From Batillaria attramentaria (taxonomy: Eukaryota > Mollusca > Gastropoda > Batillariidae), in contig JACVVK020000169.1 in assembly GCA_018292915.2 (NCBI GenBank), positions 1,037,001-1,101,000 on the forward strand: a stretch of DNA of 64,000 nucleotides, in the 5' to 3' direction. The notes below the pieces were generated by a model that made no database searches, was not told the origin of the DNA, and was given only the letters and a program-made list of their open reading frames with translations. Numbering within the stretch: position 1 is the first letter of the stretch; every line of letters begins with the position of its first letter. Both the position numbers and the translations under genes were made by a program. Below are positions 47,120 to 59,128 of this stretch, piece after piece.

Positions 47120-47300
47120 AGGGGGTGGGGTGAGGCGTTTGGGGGTGTAACGTCCTTTTCCACCACATACGTGTGATATCAAAGATGGGGCAACAATGAA
47201 AAAGCCAGCACAAATATTTGGCCCCAGCTGGGACACGAACTCACGACCCCCGAGCATTAGAAGTCCAACGCTCTACCATTCAGCCACCCCAGCTCCCCCT
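47120..47300 (-). mobile_element. Family B SINE
   Basis: Minus-orientation copy with GGGGGTGTAACGTCC end and the tRNA-like head at its right side. Confidence 0.8.
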
Positions 47301-48475
47301 CCAGTGGGTAAGCCCTAAACACTGCACCTATTGGTCTCTTTACAAGCAACCATGGAAACCTTTCAGGTGTCCAACAAATGGAAACACTGGCATGGGAAGT
47401 CAAGACTAGCATGCGTCAAGTGAGAGAATTCAGCTGGAAAGGAATGCAACCAAACTCAAGTTTTTGGTGTTTTTTTCCCAAGCTCAGACAGGCCATCTTC
47501 AAACTGAACTGCATTTAGCATGTCATTGTCATGGACATTTGTCATAAAATAAATGAACAATACCTCAACACGTTTGCCTCTACATGTTAAAGACAGTAAC
47601 AGGAGGGGAAGGGGGGGAAGAGGGAGGAAAGACTGATGATGAATTTCCTGTTGCACATGACTTCCAGTTTTTTTTTTTTTTGTTGGGGGGGTGGGGGTGT
47701 CATGTTTTGCACCATCATTGCCATGCATGTGAGAAGGCACTGAGAGAAGAGCTAGCGACACACACAAAAAAGTTCAATGGAACTCATGAACAACTGATCA
47801 ACATACAATGACACATGTACAAGAAAATGATAATGTATACAGTAGCGTCTAAAACGTGTAATCTGTTGGTGTGTTATGTTACACCGCATGTTGTACTGAT
47901 CACTATGCTAAATTGCACCCTTGTCTCAAAATTAAACTTGGGTGGCTACGCAAATGACAGCTAGCATCAAGGTTAGCTGAAAGTACGTCTGAATACCTAC
48001 GACAGGCACAGAACAGCGTGTGGAAAACTTTTCATTGAATGGACAGAATCATTGCGTCAGTTGGGTCACAGTATAGCATCTGAGACCATTGTGGTAAATC
48101 CAGGTGGCGCCTAAGTTGTGCTAGAAGCATACTGCATACTGAGCAGACGACGTTGCTTGATTGGTTGCTATATTTAGCAGCTTTATCAAGTCCCAGTTTA
48201 AAACAAACAAACAAACAACAACAAAAAACAGATCGTAGGCTCAAAGAAAGTTGTATTTCTCTAATATTAGAATCCACAAAGTCACAAAAAACGGTTGCAA
48301 TGGCCAAATGAAACATTCTTTTATCTGGTAAACAGCCTTAGAGCTTTGAAAGTGGTACATGTACTTTATCATCTCAGCGGCGTTACCAACATAGAGGCTT
48401 TAAAAAATACAACAGGCATTGATCAAAATCTCATTTGCCTTGGAATGAAGCTTTCCCTAAGAAACCACTATACGG

Positions 48476-48991
48476 CAAAGCAAATAAAAGCGACATAAAA
48501 GGGACAGAAACCACTTAACTTTGACAAAGGACGGCACAGGCCAACGTTTCGGCTTTCGCCTTCTTCAAATGGGACATAACTTCAACAAACAAACAAAAGG
48601 TAACTCTGCGGACGTACTGACATACACAGCGCGGGGAAAAAAAAACAAAAAAAAAAACGGTGGGCGAGAAAAGGACCAGAAAAAATGTAAAAATATCACA
48701 ACACCCATCCTTTGGTGACAAAAGATTTTTACTATTTTTTCTGGTCCTTTTCTCGCCCACCGTTTTTTTTTTCTTCTTTTTTTTTCCCCGCGCCGTGTAT
48801 GTCAGTACGTCCGCAGAGTTACCTTTTGTTTGTTTGTTGAAATTATGTCCCATTTGTTTATGTCCTGAAGAAGGCGAAAGCCGAAACGTTGGCCTGTGCC
48901 GTCCTTTGTCAAAGTTAAGTGGTTTCTGTCCCTTTTATGTCGCTTTTATTTGCTTAACTTGTAACCACTTCGCAGTCATTACCGTTTCCTT
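48476..48991. mobile_element. Penelope-like inverted-repeat insertion with hammerhead-like core
   Basis: Arms 48479-48694 and 48726-48954 are reverse complements around a 31-bp loop. The direct repeat CACTATACGG flanks the unit (48466-48475 and 48992-49001). The right end carries a 37-bp extension absent from the left. Each arm holds GAAGGCGAAAGCCGAAACGT. Inverted terminal blocks, a 30-40 bp tail and hammerhead motifs are known traits of Penelope-like retroelements; assignment is inferred. Confidence 0.6.
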
Positions 48992-51412
48992 CACTATACG
49001 GAAATTCAGCAGCGTTTATGTTACGCACAAAAGAAGCCCTACCTGTGGTCATTCAGGCAAGTGACCTACGCCAAAATGACAGGTCACCTTTAGTACTCTT
49101 TAATGCTGTTACTTACGAGGAGTACACAGTCAACACACCATCAGGTTTATATCTTTATATACTTAAATCCAAAATCACAGAATCAACCAGCAACAAAGAA
49201 CTCCATGCAACCAAAGTGGTAATTTGGTTGCAATACAGGGAATGCAATGCAAGGAAAACAGGCCAAAGGTGAAAGGCAGGTGACTTTCTACACCAATTTA
49301 AAAAAAAAACAAAAAAAACCACAAAAATCAAGGTCCCCACCTCCTATAGCAGCACATCCCAATAATTCATGACGGCAGCCATTCGTGTGTTGCTGCTCAT
49401 ATTACAAAGACAGAAAACAACTGCTGCTTGATTCTGTGGTTTTTGCCTACAAAAGTAAGTCCTTTGAACTGTGTTGTCTCTTCAGGCCAGATCTGCATCG
49501 TCACTTTGCGTAGTGTCTTTTGTTGCACAGTACATTTCAATGGACATCCAATGCAAATGAATGCTTGCACTGGGATGGTGGCCTTCACACTGATAAGCAT
49601 TACACCAGTACTGAAGGTGTATACTGATAAGCATTACACCAATACTGAAGGTGTTCTGTGATTGTGAGACATAATAATCCGAACATACGAGGCTCATTGT
49701 GCGTCTCAAATGACGATCAGTCCATTCAACAGTCAAGGGTATAAATTATTCTTCATCCTGCAAAACATCTGCGAACTGCCTTATGAATCTCAACAATGGG
49801 AAGAACAGACTGTCTCCGTCCTAGTGTCTTGCTCCGAGAGCTTCTGGGTTCATAACAATACACAATCATGTGCTTGATGTACAAGAACACATCAACAGCG
49901 GTATTTTCTAAACACACCCATTACAAGAAGAACGACGAAAAATATTTATTATATGGAGGGAATTAACTGTCTTGTGCAGGGTTGTGTAACTGCAACTGAC
50001 ACTGGCTGCAAATGACACGGCCAGTATCAATATGCATGGTCGATGGACATACACCCTTCAGTAAGAGAAGCTGACCACAACAGTTACAGTTAGACTTAGA
50101 GGGACACACTATAAGTAATCAGAGACGACACCACACCAAAAGTGACAAGACACAGAGCACAGGAGGGCTCTTTACGTCCTGTCTATACCAGTCTTTGCCT
50201 TCGGCTCTGCTGATGGGGGCCATCAGAAATGTTGTCAAATTCTTGTAGTATAAGTCTTGAAGGCAGAAAAAGCTGAAATACTGGCTTTCCATCTGGCATT
50301 TCACTGCTGTTCTTCATATTTAATGTTATCAAAGGCTTTCACAAGGACAAGTATAGGGCAAATCACCAACTGGCACCAGATGCTAGCTGAAAAGAGTCAG
50401 TCAGTGGCAAGGGGGCCTGCCACCTCTAGAGCGCTCATGCTGTTCGCGAATGAAGTGACGCATCTGGACAGAGAACAAGGGAAACTGCCTGCACACTGTT
50501 ATGCCCAACATGGCCTAGATTTTAGCCTCTGACACTTTGACCTGAGCCACATAACAGTTTTATGAGAACAGATTTCACACAGTTATTTCAGGACACTTTT
50601 CTACAACACTGCTGGGTGGCAGACATATGTACCTTTACCGACCATCCACCATATTTCAATTAAGGGGCTTAAAACACCGAAACGGTCACATGATTTATCA
50701 GTACCATGCAATAATGCTGAATATATCCCCCTAATAGGGTGGTTCTCAGTTACTACGCATAGAACATTTTGTGCTCTCAATGTTGTCAAACCTGAAACTG
50801 AAGGATGAAAAATTGTCTATCAATTTAAACTGTTAGTTAAGGCCATCCTATGTTATGGTGTTATACACTTTATGATAAATTCTGCACATAAAAACCACAG
50901 CATGGGGCGCTAGGTTCTGGCATTAAATATCAATAGCTGCAAGTTTCCCGAGCCTTTACCAACAAATGATATCTTGAATTTCCATGTGACCACAACAGGA
51001 TTAAATGACAAATGCATACTTCTAAGTTTATCAGTTCTAATCAGCATTCTTTGGTATTTGATCTGATGGCATTGATCAGTGTACAATGTTGAAGTTTGAA
51101 AATAACTGTTGTTATGAACTGTGTGAAAAATCAATTCTACAAAAAGATTCATTTTATGACAAGAAATAATACCCTGCCTCTTCACTTCCAACCCTGCCTC
51201 TTCACTGCCGTAACATTTTCTGCACACATTTTTACCAGATCTGAAACAAAGAATTAAACCTGATGCTACGAGTACTACATGTTTTTAGCAACCAAGCTGA
51301 ATCATCTTGCTGTGCAATGCCAGGCATATTCAACTCACAGCCACACATTCTGATTGTTTTCTGAAAACCCAGAAATCAGTTCCACTAGCACCTTCTAGTT
51401 CTATGCACCCGC

Positions 51413-52168
51413 CTAACATCGTTTCGTCTTCGGGCTGGTCCGCTGCACGCAGTCCCCAGTATAGCTGGCATAGCCACTGGTACTGGAACAACCACTTTCA
51501 GATATTTTGCTACTAGTTGTCGTCGTCGTCATGGCTGTCGTGTCCGACTCGCCACCATCTGTGGGTGACATTCTGCGGGTCCTCATCAGGGACGGTTCAC
51601 TCACAGCAGGGTTCATCATATCAACGATCGTCTGATTTTCTGGATTGCAAATAACAGACTTCAGGAAAACAGTCGCCTCTTGTCGCAAAGCCTCGATTTC
51701 CTTTTGAAGGTCAGCGTTGCGTTTGATCAAGTTTCCTGTTTTCATGGCAATGTCCCATAGACCACATTTCTGCAAGGCTTCCGCAGTCTTTTTGAACCTT
51801 TTTTCTCTGTTATGCTGCTGCACTGCGGCTGCACGCTGTGGCCCTTTAGAGACGGCAGGACCAACAATACGACCATGGGTGTGCGTGGCCAAACTCGGTT
51901 GCCAGGACGGCAGACTGTCAACAGTTTCTGTCACCGCTGTGGAGACAATGGGCAGTGTGGTGGAAAGGCGAGGAGGAGACTGCTGCGGGCTTCGTGACTC
52001 TGACCTCGGGCCCTGCAGCACCTGAGGGTCGAGGTAGAAACACGGCATCTCTTGGGGCGGTGACAGACTTGCTGCTGAAGAATGCGTAGCAATGTCATTG
52101 GTCCATGGTGTCATGCTCTGGTAGCCAGGCAATGCTGGGCGCAGCCGTGGACTGGACCCTGGTGAAGC
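51413..52168 (-). CDS. CIPC: CIPC-like last exon with conserved C-terminal block
   Basis: Acceptor ...tttttgttcag, 251 codons plus TAG. Pro/Ser-rich first half, then the conserved block around KCGLWDIAMKTGNLIKRN, then a Ser/Thr-rich tail ending SPKTKRC. Confidence 0.85.
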   Translation of the reverse strand, partial: ASPGSSPRLRPALPGYQSMTPWTNDIATHSSAASLSPPQEMPCFYLDPQVLQGPRSESRSPQQSPPRLSTTLPIVSTAVTETVDSLPSWQPSLATHTHGRIVGPAVSKGPQRAAAVQQHNREKRFKKTAEALQKCGLWDIAMKTGNLIKRNADLQKEIEALRQEATVFLKSVICNPENQTIVDMMNPAVSEPSLMRTRRMSPTDGGESDTTAMTTTTTSSKISESGCSSTSGYASYTGDCVQRTSPKTKRC

Positions 52169-55100
52169 CTGAACAAAAACAGCAACACACCTCTTGTAAT
52201 ATAAATACAACTGAATCTGATAATTGTAATTTCTCATTTTTCTGTAACTGATCCTAGAGCTACATTTCTTACTTGCTTGCTCTAACGCCCTTATGTTTGT
52301 ATGTATACACGTATGTATGTGTGTATGTTCCTATGTATATGTGATGTCATGCATTTTAATTTATGTGTACTAATCTATAGATAAATAGATGCATACATGT
52401 GTACCAATCCCCCCCCCCCCTCTCCACTTTCATATATAGAGTTCGTCTCGCCCAATTTGTCTTTATATATATACATGTTGGATTTTGCCCGTGGTCGAAT
52501 GCGTAGCTGCATGAACCCTTAAGTACATATGTAAAAAAAAAAAAAGAATTAAAAAAAAACAAAAAAAACAGCAACACATGCGGATCTCTCCATAACTAAA
52601 GAAAATACACTATTTTGTATTCTTACACTCTCGCCAAAGAAAGTCAAGGCCCACTTAAATACCTTGGATCCACTAAATGAAACCATCCGATGTTCTATAG
52701 TTCAATTTCTAATGATGTATACGGCCATGTTTCCACAATTTTAGGAAGTTTTCCCCAATGATATATGTGTTCAATATTTTTTAAAGGGTCAATCCTTTTG
52801 ATTTTTATGCTCTGTTGAAGATATTTCTGAGCTGTTTTCGTGGCATCTAGCATCACACCACTTACACACCTGCACAGTGTCAGCATCCCAAATGCTGGCA
52901 CTGAGCCAACAGACGTGTACTCACTGACGCTGGTAATACACTGGGAGAGATTGTTGTAAACATCAGTCATAGAATGTGAATGTTCCGACCGCTTGTGCAA
53001 ACTCTAACAACATTGTATCACGTGAAAAGCTGTACTAATACTGACTACTAATCGTTAAGTATTTCGAGCGTACAGGCACACTCCAAAATGAAACTATTCC
53101 AAAACTTAAGCCGACTTAGTGAACATGGAAATACATGTAGCCCGTTTACTGGGACCATATAGGTTCACAGTCTCAAAAATTCATGACTTTTCGAGGCCAA
53201 CTCTCCTGTTTCCCATGACAACTTCCTCGCCCTCTTTCACACTGACACACACGAGGGTCGAAATTCTGACCTTATCCAAGTTATGCGCAATCAGCAAGAC
53301 CAATATTCAGAGTTGGTCATTAGCCTCATGGGAAGGCAGTTTGTCAGTATTTTTGGTGGCCTGTCCAGTAGTAATCAACAGGCTGACCGTTTCACTGTCT
53401 GGCTCAAGATGGCTTCCATAAAATTCCAAAATTCCATGACTTTTCATCTCGAGATAATTTCATCTTTCCAGGCCTGGAAAAGCTATTTTCAAATTTCACG
53501 ACTTTTCCAGGAGTCCATGATCTGTACGGACCCTGCATTTAAGTAAACCACCTGTCAATTCTGTAGTTGCAGGAACTGTTTAATGATGTTTTGAATGCAT
53601 ATCTCAAGCACACACTCACCTTTCTCTTGGTCTTTCTCTGTGATGACGAACACACGTCTGTGTCATCTGCAAACACATCTTGGTAAATCAACAATAGGTC
53701 AAACATGCATCACACAAAATGGAAACGTCACCAAATCATCATATACACCGTATCAGGTCTGCCCTCTGGTGGTAGTACCTTATGTGCAGCATACAACTGT
53801 GATCTTTGCTCTGTGTGTGTGTGTGTGTGTGTGTGCAGAATTTTTACAAATTTTAAAGTATTGTATATTGTACATGCAGCTTACAACTGTGATCTTTGCT
53901 CTGTGTGTGTGAGTGTGTGTGTGTGTGTGCAGAATTTTTATGAATTTTAATGTATTGTATTGTATTGTCGCTGTGTCTGAGTGGACATGAAATTTCCCCA
54001 TGAGGGATTGATAAAGTAATCTTATCTTATCTTACATATATATATATATATATATCATTGTTGTGCTTCCACTGGGGAATACATGTAATGGAATTCTATG
54101 GCACGTATCCTGACAAGTAACCAAAATTATTGTTTAAAAAAAAAACAAAAAAAAAACACCTTGGTCAAAATCACCAACAGTCACTGAAGCCACATCAGCA
54201 GAATGTTGATGGCCAGGAAGTATGGTTACAGTACATGTATGTAACTCCAACTAGACACGCAAATTTTGTTAGCGGATCAGCGGCAATCAGTACAAATGTT
54301 CTGAACACCAACACCAAAATTCCTGTGCCACTGGCATTGTGCAGCAAAGAAATTTCGAGCCCTTTGATAGCAGCTACACTGAACCAAACCCTTTGTTGTA
54401 TCTAAGTCAAACATTGTCTGAACATTGTCTGGGGCGGTCGGTGGTCTAGTGGTTAAGAGACCTGTCACCAATGCGAGAGGTCAGGGGTTCGAGTCCCACT
54501 CGGGGCAAAGAATTTTTCCTTCTCGTATGTGGCACCGTTCATGCGGGCCGATCGTCGGGGGTTCTCTCCGGGTACTCCGGCTTCCTCCCCCTCTGCTTTG
54601 GAAATGTTCAGCCCACCAAATTTGAAAAATAAATGCAATTCTAAATTCCGAAATTTAAATAGCTGAGCTGACCCTTCGCACCACGTGATTGTAATGTGTT
54701 TATGTCCGGTGTGTGAGAGAATGTGTGTGATTCACGTCAGCGTGCGTGTTGGGTTCAGTTCGCGGCGCTTTTGAGCCGATTCATGAAATTGGGTAAAGCG
54801 CCTATATAATACTCATTATTATTATTATGAACAGCTGGCTAGTTGAATATTTCATATGCAGCAGCCCTGACAACATGTCAACTCTTCAAAGCCCATGCAT
54901 GACATCTTCAGATCACCAGAAGCAACTTGCCGTCACTATTACGCAATCTGCAGCAGTCTCGTGCTTAGCGGGGAAGGCCCATGCCTTGCGTAATAGTGGC
55001 TTGAAGTGGCTCCTTGTGGTGTGCGGTGGCTTGTTCTTTCTAACCAGTCTTATCACAACCTATACACTTACCATCCGTAATGTTTGGCCAGCTTTGGCAG

Positions 55101-55959
55101 TGTGTACCAGCTGTGGCCCCTCGTGATGAAGTGGAGAGAGGACTGCTCTGGCTGATGCATGTGCTGGACGGGCCTGGGGACTGCCCCAGTCCTTCTGAGA
55201 TGAGAGAAACAAAATTCACATTTAAACAAACTCTGGCAGTGGTATTAGGCACATACAGACCTGAAAGCACATTCACAGGGCTGTCACTGGAACAGTGGTA
55301 AAATGTCTGAAGGATCTAGCACTAGATTAGAATCATGATGATTCCTTACCATTGATTACTGTAGTTGCAAAATATTGGTGGTATCCTTGCAAAACTTCAT
55401 TTGTGCCGTTTCATATGATTGTCAATATCAACGCACTTGCAAGATTTGGCAAGGACATTGACAACACCGAGATGTGCACTGTGCTGAAATTCATCCTGTA
55501 AACCTAACATTATGGTTCAGTTGGTATAGTTTGAGGTGAAGTCATGTGACCGCTGACTTCATTCTACAAATTTACTTTATGCGAAACATCGACGGAATTG
55601 ACTGGGATACACCCCCCCCCCCCCCTTAACGACCGAACTATACCAACTGAGCAACATTATGGAGCTGTGTGGTCAAAGCGGGGTGACTTACCGGACGTGG
55701 AGTTGACAATACTGTCGTTTGCTACATCCTCCTGGCTATACTGTGTGGAGCTTTGATCACACATAAAATCAAACGTTCCATCTCCACCCTCACTCACACC
55801 ACACACATCAGACAAGCTGTGCTGGTTTGGGGTGTTGACTGGTCCCCGTATCTGCTGAAGCAAGGAGTCCAAGTTTGAATCCTCTGCTTCGCTCGGTGCG
55901 TCGCTGCAAGTTGTCTCAGCCATGAAGAAGTCAAACGCGTCATTCTGAGCCGGCGCCAT
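51413..55959 (-). CDS. CIPC: CIPC-like protein (CLOCK-interacting pacemaker)
   Basis: In vertebrates CIPC binds CLOCK and represses the CLOCK:BMAL1 activator (family knowledge). Coding exons in order: 55959-55692, 55194-55072, 53666-53620, 52168-51413. They sum to 1194 nt, 397 residues plus stop, phases 1/1/0 at the junctions. The start ATG at 55957-55959 follows a non-coding stretch in an exon that begins at 55985. Residues 1-146 or so are acidic and S/T/Q-rich. The recognisable block is near the C-terminus: NREKRFKKTAEALQKCGLWD, IAMKTGNLIKRNADLQKE, IEALRQEATVFLKSV. It fits the vertebrate pattern RF..T...L.K.GL..I..KT..LI..N...Q.E...L.....F, a short helix pair. The rest is low-complexity. 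Identification rests on one block, so CIPC is likely but not certain. Confidence 0.75.
53620..53666 (-). CDS. CIPC: CIPC-like exon 3 (47 nt)
   Basis: Acceptor ...gtttgcag, donor AAG|GTGAGT, phase 1/0. Encodes DDTDVCSSSQRKTKRK, whose basic end could be a nuclear-localisation signal. Confidence 0.65.
53810..53932. repeat. Duplicated GT microsatellite segment
   Basis: The unit acaactgtgatctttgctctg plus GT run plus cagaatttttacaaatttta occurs twice, about 88 bp apart, in a CIPC-like intron. Confidence 0.8.
54432..54826 (+). mobile_element. tRNA-derived SINE, family C
   Basis: A-box TGGTCTAGTGG and B-box GGTTCGAGTCC, then a 300-bp body ending in GCGCCTATATAATACTCATTA and ATT repeats. In the CIPC-like gene intron. 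Confidence 0.82.
54926..55055. mobile_element. MITE-like repeat fragment, related to 16071 and 29100
   Basis: Contains taatagtggcttgaagtggc and nearby family sequence in the opposite orientation; one end is missing. It ends about 15 bp from a CIPC-like exon donor. Confidence 0.5.
55072..55194 (-). CDS. CIPC: CIPC-like exon 2
   Basis: Acceptor ...catctcag, donor G|GTAAGT, phase 1/1. Ser/Thr/Pro-rich: EGLGQSPGPSSTCISQSSPL to WPNITD. A MITE-like repeat abuts it downstream. Confidence 0.7.
55692..55959 (-). CDS. CIPC: CIPC-like exon 1 (coding part)
   Basis: Encodes MAPAQNDAFDFFMAETTCSD, then EAEDSNLDSLLQQIRG and SIVNSTS. Ends G|GTAAGT in phase 1. The exon extends upstream to an AG acceptor at 55986-55987, so a 5' non-coding exon exists further up. 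Confidence 0.75.
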
Positions 55960-56721
55960 CCTGGACCCGTCAAAATGGTACAGACCTGCACACAAGGCAA
56001 GTAAATAAAGCTCTTATGTAAATTTGTAGTCTTCCACAAGCGCTCATTTCACTGGTAACTGCTCAAAACTGTGAGGCTATTTCTGCTCTCTCTAAGTAAT
56101 GTAGTATCTTTGCTACTGTATATATATATATATGCCATGGCAAGCTTCTACTTTTAGTGTATCAACTTATCTCCAACAACTGCAGTTAAAATGTTCTGAA
56201 ACTGTCCATGTGGTGGGGCAACTCTGAATTATTTGAATTGAATTTTAAACACAGATCTGCACATGCACCCAACACTCTGGTGCAATGGAATGACCCTCAG
56301 AGTTCAGACCAAGAAGCAAACTGCCTCAAATATAAATTGCTATGATGATGTTAGGTTTGACGTAATGCACTGACGTGAGAAAATTAATGCAACGTGCACA
56401 TACAAGCTCTACTAAACACTATACAACCTCCATCCCTAACTTGCCGAGGTGAGCACCGCCAACCTGGCAGTAGTGGTAGAGTTTAGCTCACTCCTGCATA
56501 AACGAAACAAGTAGTCTGACCACACTGTTTTCATAGCAACCCTCTGTTTTGTCTACAATTCCTGTGTGTACAATCTTAGATACGTTCTGTATCTGGATCT
56601 GTTTTCGCTAGCCTTGATGACCCGGTGGCACTCACACGAGGAAGCAGGACCGAACCCGAACGGCGGATCTGCCTCGCACGGGTCTCAAAGTTTTCGCCAA
56701 ATGACAGGTAATCTAAAAGTC

Positions 56722-57118
56722 CGGTCCTACTAATTACCGAAAACAACCGAAAACAAACTCTTAATACGGGTAGAACGCGGTTAAAACATAGAAATAACAA
56801 TACATAAACATAACAACAACACACAAACATGATTTAAGGTGAAAAAGAGGCCTTAAAAAAGCTAAAAAGAAAAAAGGTGACAATGCAGAAAATAACCAGT
56901 CTGGACCAGACGGAGTCGCTTCCCTTGGGAGACACGTTCATTTCGTCCTGTTCTCTTGGAGTGAATAAGTACTTTTTTTCCTTTTAACTAGTTTAAGGCC
57001 TCTTTTTTCACCTTTAATCATGGTTATGTGTTGTTATTTCTATGTTTTAACTGCGTTCTACCCGTATTAAGAGTTGTTTTCGGTTGTTTTCGGTTGTTTT
57101 CGGTAATTAGTAGGACCC
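56722..57118. mobile_element. Foldback repeat in the CIPC-like 5' intron
   Basis: Arms 56722-56854 and 56994-57118 are reverse complements (ggtcctactaattaccga / tcggtaattagtaggac), about 140 bp apart. Confidence 0.65.
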
Positions 57119-57303
57119 GAGGAGATAACTACACGCGTCTAGTACGACCAAAAAGTTTAAAACTAATCAAACAGTTTGACAAGTGAGCTCAATGCACTCA
57201 AAGCATGAAATTTAATTCAGCGAAAACATCGTAGTGAACTTGCGGCACTCAGTGTAGAAATGCTGATCGTATCGGCTTTCTTGTTCGAATATCACTCACT
57301 TAC

Positions 57304-57420
57304 CTCACGGTTGACATTTCAAGAGGATTTTTCACAAAACGTTCCACTGTTTTTCGAGCTACACCGCACACGCAGCAACGTTATCACAAACGACCACAAC
57401 TAACAGGAACATACGTCGTG
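57304..57420 (-). other. Likely 5' non-coding exon of the CIPC-like gene
   Basis: A strong minus-strand donor (GTGAG|GTAAGTGAGTG) ends at 57304. The first coding exon needs an upstream partner because it starts at an acceptor. The upper limit given is arbitrary. Confidence 0.4.
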
Positions 57421-57700
57421 TTGTCCACTTCGGGACCCCCAAAATCACTTCCAGAAATAGTAGCCCAGTGAAACTTCCTCCCCCCACAAATCACGTTTGC
57501 GAAATGTTTTCACGGCAGTTCAACTGGTGTTTGGAATGAGGTAAAGTTTTCTGCATGCCACACAAACGGTCAAAGGACTGTGAACAGGTCGATGGAAAAA
57601 TGTGTTGGGAAAACAAATCCATTAGACGGTGAGACCAAACTGAACAGCGCACATGAATGGGAAACGAAAGACGCTATTTCACAGTGGGCAGAGTGTCAGA

Positions 57701-57775
57701 CACGTGATCAAAACGAGACGGCAACAAGGTCGCGCGCTCCCCACAAAGCGAAAGCACCTCACACGCGTGCACGTG
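57701..57775. promoter_or_regulatory. Pair of CACGTG E-boxes upstream of the CIPC-like gene
   Basis: Perfect palindromic E-boxes at 57701-57706 and 57770-57775, each followed by GA, 69 bp apart and about 400 bp beyond the proposed 5' exon. CLOCK:BMAL1 binds CACGTG (established), and clock repressors are usually under this control. Function here is inferred. Confidence 0.45.
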
Positions 57776-58210
57776 ACAAGGATAATAGGTCACAGATTCA
57801 CCTCACCGATTGGTCGTTTACATTTCCGCCAACCTTCCGTAAGGACACGAAGTATGCCGAAATACACGCCTATCGACCTGCTGATGCCGATTCTCTCTCC
57901 GTCTCGGTCTCCAGTGTTTTTGTTTTTTGTTTTGGTCACACCGTCTATTGCCATTACATCAGTGTACCGAAAAGCAGATTGTGAGGACGGACATGTGCTT
58001 AAACGTTTTTTTTTTTAACCCTTGAAAAATCAAGTTAAAAGTTAATTTTTAAAAAAAAGCATTTATTTCCAGTTCAACTCAGCAAGTTGCTGATACTGAT
58101 ATTTTCCACTAGTGCAAAAAATAATCAGCTACTGAGGCCGTGAATCTCAGTCAGCGGTGCACTGAATCACCCACTTACGTGATGGTAAAGGCCGGGCCGT
58201 CAGTGTCAGG

Positions 58211-58242
<32 letters not shown>

Positions 58243-58701
58243 CGGTGTGTGTCAGTGTGTGTGATCATTCGTGTGCATTGAACTCCGCAAAACTTAACTG
58301 AGACTGAGGAGTCAAGTCACGGTGATTCTGATTCCACTCACTCACGGTGACACCGGCCGGCCGGCTGACAAACTCAAAAATGGGCCCGACTGATGAGTTT
58401 TAACTCAGTGAATCAGTCTCACTGATTGACTCGGTCAGTGACGTCAAGTACACAGTCCGGTTGTGTGTTTTGTCACAGTTTCTGCTGTTCGTCAGGTTGC
58501 TCAAGTTGTTTATATGTCTTGGTGTTATTCAGTGTTGGTCAGTTGGTCGTGCCGCTGTCGGTGGCGGCGGCGGTAATCATAGTGCTGGTGCATTTCAGTC
58601 CCGCTCAGGCTGACAGTAAGTTTTCAGTAAATGCTTCCATTCCGAGGCTACACTGAACGTGACTTGACTACATGCCGTAATATTCAAACTGAGTAATACC
58701 A

Positions 58702-58741
<40 letters not shown>
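58702..58741. repeat. AATC tetranucleotide microsatellite
   Basis: About 10 AATC units. Confidence 0.95.
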
Positions 58742-58742
<1 letters not shown>

Positions 58743-58958
58743 TGCAGCCGCTGGTCATTGCACTGGCGTCAATGTTGTCACTGAGTTGACGTCTCAAACT
58801 GAACTCAAGTTCAATTTCTCGAACCGGCCTGCAACCGGCGATCGTGTATTTCAAGTAATGAAAGGCAGGTCACGACAGTGTTTCCTCAGTTCTGAATCAG
58901 CTGTTCACCAGAATAGCATCACAGATCACCCGAACACGTGTACTGTACTGCAGAGCGT

Positions 58959-59128
58959 GGGGAGCCGGGGTGGTCGAATGGTAGAGCGTTGGACTCAGTT
59001 CTAATGCTCGGGTCGTGAGTTCGATCCCGGCTGGGGCCAAATATTTGTGCTGGCTTTTTCATCGTTGCCCCGTCTTTGATATCACCCTATGTGGTGGAAA
59101 AGGACGTTAAACCCCCAAACACCCACCC
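58959..59128 (+). mobile_element. Family B SINE, plus orientation
   Basis: GGGAGCCGGGGTGGTCGAAT head, B-box GAGTTCGATCCC, tail GGACGTTAAACCCCCAAACA. The cleanest forward copy. Confidence 0.85.

Larger units (their letters stand above)
45373..51412. other. Region 3' of the CIPC-like gene
   Basis: No exon recognised. Part may be a long CIPC-like 3' UTR: TTTATT (AATAAA on the minus strand) occurs at 45478-45483. It holds a SINE, the Penelope-like inverted repeat and poly-G tracts. Confidence 0.4.

Noticed and set aside
51717..52025. Plus-strand ORFs opposite the CIPC-like last exon
   Set aside because: Shadows of the minus-strand exon; no splice or domain support.
58426..58656. Signal-peptide-like exon (hydrophobic stretch ending SPAQAD before GTAAGT)
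   Set aside because: No ATG in frame, no downstream partner exon recognised; hydrophobic by composition of a GT/GC-rich stretch.
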